In this document: positions 57,835 through 64,000 of the stretch, piece by piece
Numbering within the stretch: the first letter of the stretch is position 1
Layout: each line of letters opens with the position of its first letter
Translations under genes and position numbers: made by a program
NCBI GenBank assembly: GCA_905250025.1
Contig: CAJNOJ010000070.1
Coordinates: forward strand, 369,504-433,503
DNA: 64,000 bases
From: Adineta ricciae
Lineage: Eukaryota > Rotifera > Eurotatoria > Adinetida > Adinetidae
Direction of reading: 5' to 3'
The notes under the pieces: model-generated
What the model was told of the DNA's origin: nothing
Seen by the model: only the letters and a program-made list of their open reading frames with translations
Databases searched by the model: none

Positions 57835-58949
57835 AAGATACTACTCGTTTCGTGTTTGTTGTAATACAAAAAAAATAAATAAATCATCCTAGGCGTTCGC
57901 TGTTGTAGTCGATCATCATGTGAATCAAAAACACTGTAACTTTAAGGATATGAAAGGATGATCAGATTTTTTAGCTAGAGAGATCTTTTAATCAGGAAGA
58001 GTCTCCTATTCTGGATGGAAATTCATTATTAATCTATAAAATTCTACTGAATGATTACAATACAATAAGTAAATCTCAAACGTCTATAAATGAAATGTAC
58101 GTTGTTATCATACGCGAAAGTACAATGCATAGCGTTCTTATAACAAGTGTATGATATAGTACTCTTCATTTTGTCACAGCGGAAAACAAGGATTATTATA
58201 CTAAGACTGAGTTGAAATTAGTAAATAAGACGAACTAGTTTAGAATATTAGAGTAAAATGTAAGAAGACTGCAGCTGGACCAAGAATATGTGGTAGGTGG
58301 AAACTGTCACACGTGGGCGGCTGAAGAGAATTTCGAATATTGTTGTTCATCAAACGACGAAGGACGACGAGAAATCCCAAAGTTTCAAAACAAAAGACGA
58401 ACACTACTGTCCATTTCTTTAATGTTTGATGTTCAAGAGAAAAAGCTCAAAAAGATTCAAATTTACACATACATCGAATCTTTGGAATATTTATTTTGAA
58501 TAACAAAACAGTATAAAATAATTCAGTGAAAACACCCGACCATGTATTTCTTGCTATATGTTGATCGTCCGTTGCGAACAACTATGCGTCGGATAACACA
58601 CGACGAGTTCGCTCGTTCGTTCGTTCGACTATCATATATTTCATACTTTGCGATGGTGGCAATGTGACCTTTCCCTAGATATAGACTTTGTACTCTATCT
58701 TTTTCATGTCTTATTGCGTATGCATTGAACTTTTCGTACAAAACTCATTTGGAAGCTTTTTTAACCGTCAACTCTAGAAAAATCAGAAACAGCCATAAAG
58801 CTCCGTCGCTCCAACTATATTCTTCATGATTCTCACTGATAAACATAAGTATTTATTTCAATTTTTCCAATTACAGACCTATTTGAGCTATACAATTATA
58901 AAAAAAACAATAAATAAGATAAATAAAAACGTCTTTCTTCTTCAAAAGT
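57835..58949. other. intergenic region, 1.1 kb
   Basis: AT-rich, no intact gene. A GTTCGCTCGTTCGTTCG microrepeat (GTTC units) lies at about 58607-58625 and short open frames overlap it. Nothing else is recognised. Confidence 0.6.
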
Positions 58950-59717
58950 CTACCAAAAACTAAACATACGCTCCTTTCTTTCACACCGTGGACATGGAAA
59001 AGTTGTACCATATGCACCTAAAACAAATCCTTCTTTCAAATCTATTCGAAAGAAAATCGTAGTCAGAAAACGTACATTTGTTACATCCATCACAGTGCCA
59101 TTCTCTCCAATCACGACATGTTTTACAAATCGAACAATGCCAGTCACAGCCTTCTTCTGCCAGATCTTCATTGCAGAATGAATAGTAACGCATTGTTGAT
59201 TCGTCCGATAGGAGCATTCGAAAGAATTTTTGAATGTGGCCTAGTTTTTCACGTTCATCTTCAATTCTCTTCCATTTTTGTAACCATTTCTTGTAATCTT
59301 CATCTTCATCGTATTCGGAAAATCTGAAAAACAAAGATCGATTTCATTTTCTTTCGTTTTTGAAATCATACGAAACCACCTTCCACATTGCATGATCTTT
59401 TTATGCAATTCTTCACGATTGATCTTTTGTAATTGATCAGCCGTTTGAACCTTCTTGACAAGCCAATCAGAAAAACAAGCTGTTGGCTTACAGTTTTGGT
59501 TATCACCAAAGAAATAATTCAGATGATTAAATAGGTTTTGACAAGATGAACCGCATCCACACGTTGAATCACATCCACCGTTTGATTTAAAACAATAACA
59601 GGATCGTTTTGAGCAACCTGAACGACAATTACACTTCTTTTGGACCTTTTTCGTTTTTGTTGAACTGGAATTCTTCTTCGATTTAGATTTTGGTGGAGAA
59701 TATTCGTCATTAAACAT
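58950..59717 (-). CDS. CXC (tesmin/TSO1-type) cysteine-rich protein with a second C-terminal cysteine cluster
   Basis: Three exons, 59717-59380, 59323-59076 and 59017-58950, give 217 residues. A Lys/Ser-rich N-terminus leads into one CXC unit: [18 protein letters not shown], then [15 protein letters not shown]. The CXC fold binds zinc and, in LIN54/tesmin and MSL2, contacts DNA. The middle is helical and acidic. The C-terminus has a second zinc-like cluster ([33 protein letters not shown]). The last splice (AAAT/GTGC) restores CNKCAYG exactly. Canonical LIN54 proteins have two CXC units, so the single unit is closer to MSL2 or transposon-associated CXC proteins. A nuclear DNA-binding role is inferred. 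Confidence 0.75.
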
Positions 59718-60413
59718 CGTGATACAAGTACTAAAACACAAATTGAATATATTGCGGAGAGAAAAGAAGAACACGTGTTTTATTACATAACGAGTTAAGA
59801 ATAGTCGATGTGAAACGCTGATTGATTTGAAGAATTTATCGTTGAAGTAGGCCTACTTATAGTTTTCAACTAAACCGTTACACAAAGAAAACCGATAACC
59901 AATCGAGTTCTTTGGAGGTAGTAAAACATTAATTTATCTCACAAAGAGATATTTCATGTAAATATTTCTGATTAAAAGTATATAATATGCAACCAAGAAT
60001 TTATAATACGAATATTTCGATTCAAAGATGACACTACGAAGCAATTATGACTTATTAGTCATATGTATCATTATAAAAGTATATAATATGAATGGCAAAT
60101 TCTTTTCGAACTTGCTGTTCCACTTTCAAACAAATCATCATTACTGACTCTAAAGTCATCTTATCTTTTTGCAGGAGATCAGGGCTCATATTCACCTCGA
60201 TCGTCTGTAGCATATTGTGAGTCACGTACTTGTTTTTTCTTAAACATTTGCTATGCATGGATCGCGAAGGTTTTTTGTTGTTTAAGTGTAGAACAGAAAG
60301 AAGAAAAAAATCCGATGTTTTTCTTTGTCGTTCTGTGATATCGAATGAGTAGATTGTTGTGCAAGTCGAGTTTCGTGTGAGTTGAAAAACAAAATAATTT
60401 CGACAAAACGAAA
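59718..60413. other. divergent intergenic region, 696 bp
   Basis: Shared upstream region of the CXC gene (-) and the Ariadne gene (+). A 139-codon minus-strand frame (60055-60474) overlaps the Ariadne start and has no family features. Confidence 0.6.
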
Positions 60414-62044
60414 ATGAGCGAAAGCGAAGCAGATAGTGACGATTGTTTCTATAATATGGCGGAAGATTCAACAACGGAAATCAACGATGAACCAGCAACA
60501 CCTGCAGATGATTCTGATGAGAATTTCTACGAAATTGATGAACACACGACCGACACGAACATTCAAGCATATATCGATGAACCAATTACTCCAACAGACG
60601 AAACCAATCCCAATTTTCATTATACAGTTATGACTACTGACGAATATGTTCAACTGACGATGAGATATGTCGATGAAGTAAAAGATGTTCTTCAATTATC
60701 ATCATCAACAGTTAAACTGTTATTGCATCATTTTAAATGGAATAAACAACGACTATTGGAAGACTTTTACGAGAAAGATCCAAATGAATTCTTTCAGCAG
60801 GCTAAAGTCATCAATCCATTTTCCCAAATGAACACGACAACAGAGCCAATGATGACTATGTGTTTGATTTGTTGTTCAGATGAAGAAAAGCAAATGTTTA
60901 GTTTAAAATGTAGACATACGTTTTGTACTGACTGTTGGAAAACTTATCTAATTAATCAAATTGTAAATGAAGGTCTCGCCCAAACTATCGTATGTCCAGA
61001 TTCTCAATGTGAAATTCTAGTCGATGAGGATACCGTTAGGAAATTCTTACATGATGACGAATTTGTTCAACATATTTATACGAAAATTGTATTGAACTCG
61101 TATATCGACAACAATCCCCGCGCTCGTTGGTGTCCCGGGAAGAATTGTGAGCGAATTATCAATGCTTCTTCACTAACATCGGCGTACAATTATGCACAAT
61201 TGATCACTTGTAATCATTGTCAAACATCATTTTGTTTTCAATGTTCACAACCGTGGCACGATCCGATCAAATGTGTGCTGTTATCACAATGGAACAAGAA
61301 GCTATTCGACGATACACAGACGATTGTCTGGTTGAAAGTCAATACTAAAATTTGTCCAAAGTGCCGAGTGAATATTGAGAAGAATGGCGGTTGTAATCAT
61401 ATGACTTGCAGAAATTGTACTCATGAATTTTGTTGGATATGCTTCGGTAAAAACGATAGTTTTCTAGTGTTTCTTTCTAATTAATTGGGTATTTAGGTAA
61501 ATGGGCAACTCACACAGAATGTAATCGCTACGATGACTCCGCGAAAGTCGATCCAATTCAAGCTCAGCATGCTCTTGCTTTATCTCGTTATCTTCACTAT
61601 CACGATCGTTTTCGTGAACACGAACATTCGTATAGTTTAGAAGCAAAGTTGTACAGAAAAATCAAACGAAAATTAACTCGAAATGTCGAACAGTTATCTA
61701 CAGTTGACATTCAAATGATAAAGAAAGCATTTGAAATCTTGTTAGCTTGCCGACGAACATTAACATATACGTATCCATTTGCCTATTATCTCGTTAAGAA
61801 CAATCAGTCAGATGTTTTCGAACAAAATCAAGCGGATTTGGAACGAGCATGTGAAGAATTAAGTGAACTACTGGAGAAGAATCTGTTCGATGAAACAGTC
61901 GTGAACGATATTCGACGAAATCTATCTCAAAAATCCAAATACTGCGATGCACGAAAATGTGTTTTATTGAAACATGTTAAAGAAGGTTATACCAATAATT
62001 ATTGGGAATATTTTGATGATATTAAAGCAAACTTGAAGAAGTAA
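60414..62044 (+). CDS. Ariadne-type RBR E3 ubiquitin ligase
   Basis: Two exons, 60414-61446 and 61497-62044, with a 50-bp intron, give 526 residues, close to the ARIH1 length of about 557. An acidic N-terminus and a UBA-like region (VKDVLQLSSSTVKLLLHHFK) precede RING1 (MCLICCSDEE, CRHTFCTDCWKTYL), the IBR (WCPGKNCERII, CNHCQTSFCFQCSQPWH) and RING2 (KICPKCRVNIEKNGGCNHMT then CRNC). The Cys after NHMT is the expected thioester-forming residue. The second exon encodes the helical Ariadne domain, with HYHDRFREHEHSYSLE and the terminal WEYFDDI. Animal ARIH proteins work with neddylated cullin-RING ligases. It acts in the cytosol or nucleus. Confidence 0.95.
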
Positions 62045-62907
62045 CTTTTGTTACAAGTCCAGGCCTACTAACGTTTGTTCAAATCGTCTTTTAATCATGT
62101 TTTTAAATTTAAAAGAAAACTAAGTGGATATGATCTCAGATGTAAGAATAAATAGTTTTGTTTGTCGATCGCGATGAAAATCTAAGTCAGTACTCATTAT
62201 CGTTATTTACAACTGAGAAGTCAATTATAATTAGTGTATTGGAACGTTGATACTATGCACATTTTCAAGTCAAGATTATAACGAAAATAGACGTAGCATT
62301 CAGCTCGATGATCAAGGTAAATATATTTCGTATGAGATTCAAACATAATTGTACCGGTATATAAAATGTGCGTGATCCAGACAAAAGGTAGATAATATGG
62401 TGACGTCTTGTATCAAAGTGCGAGTGATTGGTATAAAACAAAAGAATCTCGTATTTATGTACAATAAATAAAGAAAATATTGTAGGCTGAAACAATCATC
62501 TGATATTCGTCTAACTTTCATATATAAATGTCAAGTGTATGTTTATGTCATAGGCAGAATTAAGTTTCAGGCAAAATTAAACTTAGTCGAAATTCGTTCA
62601 TTATAAAAGGCGCAAAATTGAGATGAATAACGAACGAACAACTTAGAATTTTTTTTGTATGTGAAAAAAAGACTTTATTGAAAAAGAAGCCAAAGCTCAC
62701 CATTCTCACTTGTTTCTTCCCCCCCCCCTTTTTTGGTCGGGAAAATGAGTTTTACATATGATTAAATTTGTTAATGATTATTTATGAAAAGGCGCTAGAG
62801 GTTTGATTCTGTGTTTTAATCTTCGCATTCGTGAAATGGTGATCGTAATGGCCAAGTGAATAGTGGCTGTAAATTGTATACATTGAAGCTTGTTAATTCT
62901 GTCTCAT
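62045..62907. other. intergenic region, 863 bp
   Basis: AT-rich. It contains a C10 homopolymer at 62719-62728 followed directly by T6, a likely sequencing indel site. No gene is seen. Confidence 0.6.
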
Positions 62908-63417
62908 ATGGATTGTGATGACGAATTGAAAAACTGGTTCTATGAGCAGGCGAATCTGCATATTTCCTCTTTGAATATTAGATTTCGCGAGAAGTGCGTT
63001 ATCAAAGAAGCAATGAAAAATAAAATCATGAATTGTTTACGTGAAAACGCGATTATTACGGAAGATTTTGATTCGCGTTTTACGTCTTGGTGTCGAAATT
63101 CGTTTATTGTGTATGATATCAGCGGCGAAACGTTTTTATGTGACATAAAATCGAAAAAACCAGTTCTTCTGTATGAAAACATGTATGAAGTTTACAAGAA
63201 AGTTCATATTGAAACGGCACATGCGGGAAGAGATAAGTGTCTCGATGCGTTATCAATAAATTATAGTTGGTTCAATAGAGAACTTTTACAGATTTGCATT
63301 AAAAGTTGTTCATCATGTCAACAACGAAAATCAATTAAGAGACCTACTGTATCAAAACCCATTATTGCGCTCGGTAAGAAATGTTCATCTGTTCGTTTGT
63401 GTGTACTTATTATCTGA
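62908..63417 (+). CDS. integrase zinc-binding (H2C2) domain fragment, transposon-derived
   Basis: About 169 residues from the ATG at 62908. The C-terminal half has the HHCC zinc-binding signature of integrase-like proteins: VHIETAHAGRDKCLDAL, then YSWFNRELLQICIKSCSSCQ followed by QRKSI. This module normally sits just before a DDE integrase core, as in Ginger-type transposons and host genes derived from them (KRBA2-like). A GTAAG donor follows at 63374, but no DDE core is visible in the remaining 600 bp, so the gene is truncated, decayed, or continues beyond the window. Mobile-element origin is inferred from the domain. Confidence 0.6.
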   Translation: MDCDDELKNWFYEQANLHISSLNIRFREKCVIKEAMKNKIMNCLRENAIITEDFDSRFTSWCRNSFIVYDISGETFLCDIKSKKPVLLYENMYEVYKKVHIETAHAGRDKCLDALSINYSWFNRELLQICIKSCSSCQQRKSIKRPTVSKPIIALGKKCSSVRLCVLII

Positions 63418-64000
63418 TGTGTAACAAGTTCAAGGTAGCCGAAACAGAATTAAATGTTCGAATGAGATTTGAATGGATCCGGTATTAGATCAGTTCTCAG
63501 TCATTTTCGAAAGATTTCGATTTTTTATCAGAAGCTGATGGAATAGAATCTGGATTTGGTGACGAATTATTGCAGAACTTGTTAAAGTTCAACTATCCAC
63601 GAATAAAAAAAAAGAAACTATGATGCATGAGATCTCACAGATGTCGTATAATTCTCGAACCTTTTCTTTACAATTTCAATTCAAGATGTTGTAAAGAGTT
63701 GTACCTAATCTTATTGAGTTTTGTCAGACTAGAAGTGGATCCTATCTGAGAAGAAAAGAAAATTTCTGTTCAAATAGACGTTTAAATCTTATAGAAGGTG
63801 ATTCGAAATTTGAGTACAATCAGAGGCGATGATAATTTCGCAGCAAAATGACATTATTGTATCGCATTTTCTTCGTACAAACGGGTTGTGTTCGAATCGG
63901 AAAAGAAAAATAGAAAATAAAAGTTTTATAAATAAATCAGGATGATCGAGGTATTCGAATCGTTATGTACTGATTTACAAAGCCTACGTAATTGAAAGTA
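63418..64000. other. right-edge interval, 583 bp
   Basis: No coding stretch longer than a few dozen codons. I looked for an integrase core following the H2C2 fragment and found none. Confidence 0.55.

Overview
The window looks like nuclear DNA of a bdelloid rotifer (Adineta/Rotaria type). It is AT-rich and gene-dense. Almost every intron I could reconstruct is a GT-AG intron of about 50-60 bp. The gene content mixes ordinary animal genes (PIBF1/CEP90, Ariadne, cathepsin L, a TGF-beta ligand, a urea transporter) with families that bdelloids expand (NHL, kelch/PAN, ADP-ribosyltransferase-TPR, TIR, class A GPCRs). Several intronless enzymes look bacterial. The species assignment is inference. 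Exon coordinates were worked out by hand from splice sites and reading-frame continuity.

Layout. 1-9.6 kb: 3' part of PIBF1 (+), a tetraspanin-like gene (-), a secreted NHL-repeat protein (-), a RING/TRAF-type zinc-finger protein (-), a large vWA protein (-) and a stand-alone copy of a domain that also precedes an ADP-ribosyltransferase at 21 kb (+). 9.6-11.4 kb: gene-poor, with a GPCR relic. 11.4-19 kb: a ubiquitin-like/PARP-like fusion (+), a three-domain polyserase with one intact and two dead trypsin domains (+), an endonuclease/exonuclease/phosphatase enzyme (-) and cathepsin L (-). 19.4-24 kb: ADP-ribosyltransferase-TPR (-), an intron-containing tRNA-Tyr (-) and an orphan type I membrane protein (-). 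24.8-32.3 kb: a poly-ubiquitin-like USP (+), RidA (-), a sialidase-like protein (+) and TIR-SAM gene 1 (+). 32.5-40.7 kb: a GPCR interrupted by an assembly duplication (-), a secreted nicotinamidase-like enzyme (-), a urea transporter fused to ankyrin repeats (-) and an antigen-85-like esterase (-). 40.7-45 kb: a gene graveyard with TPR and caspase relics. 45-46.6 kb: a PAN-kelch gene with nearly identical DNA repeats (+). 46.6-51.9 kb: decayed sequence, a GT47 fragment (-), an alpha/beta-hydrolase-like protein lacking its nucleophile (-) and a broken acyltransferase (+). 52-64 kb: SDR (+), 3-hydroxyacyl-CoA dehydrogenase (+), a GDF9-type TGF-beta ligand (-), TIR-SAM gene 2 (+), a CXC cysteine-rich protein (-), Ariadne RBR ligase (+) and an integrase zinc-binding fragment at the right edge (+).

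How the genes may relate. Eukaryotic neighbours need not cooperate, but two themes recur. One is ubiquitin signalling: RING/TRAF, USP, Ariadne and the Ubl-PARP fusion. The other is NAD+ use: a PARP-like enzyme, an R-S-E ADP-ribosyltransferase and two TIR proteins would all release nicotinamide, and a nicotinamidase-like enzyme is also present. The TIR pair is the most system-like find. Both proteins have a helical N-terminus, a TIR domain with a conserved glutamate, a SAM-like domain and a C-terminal CaaX box, an order different from SARM1.
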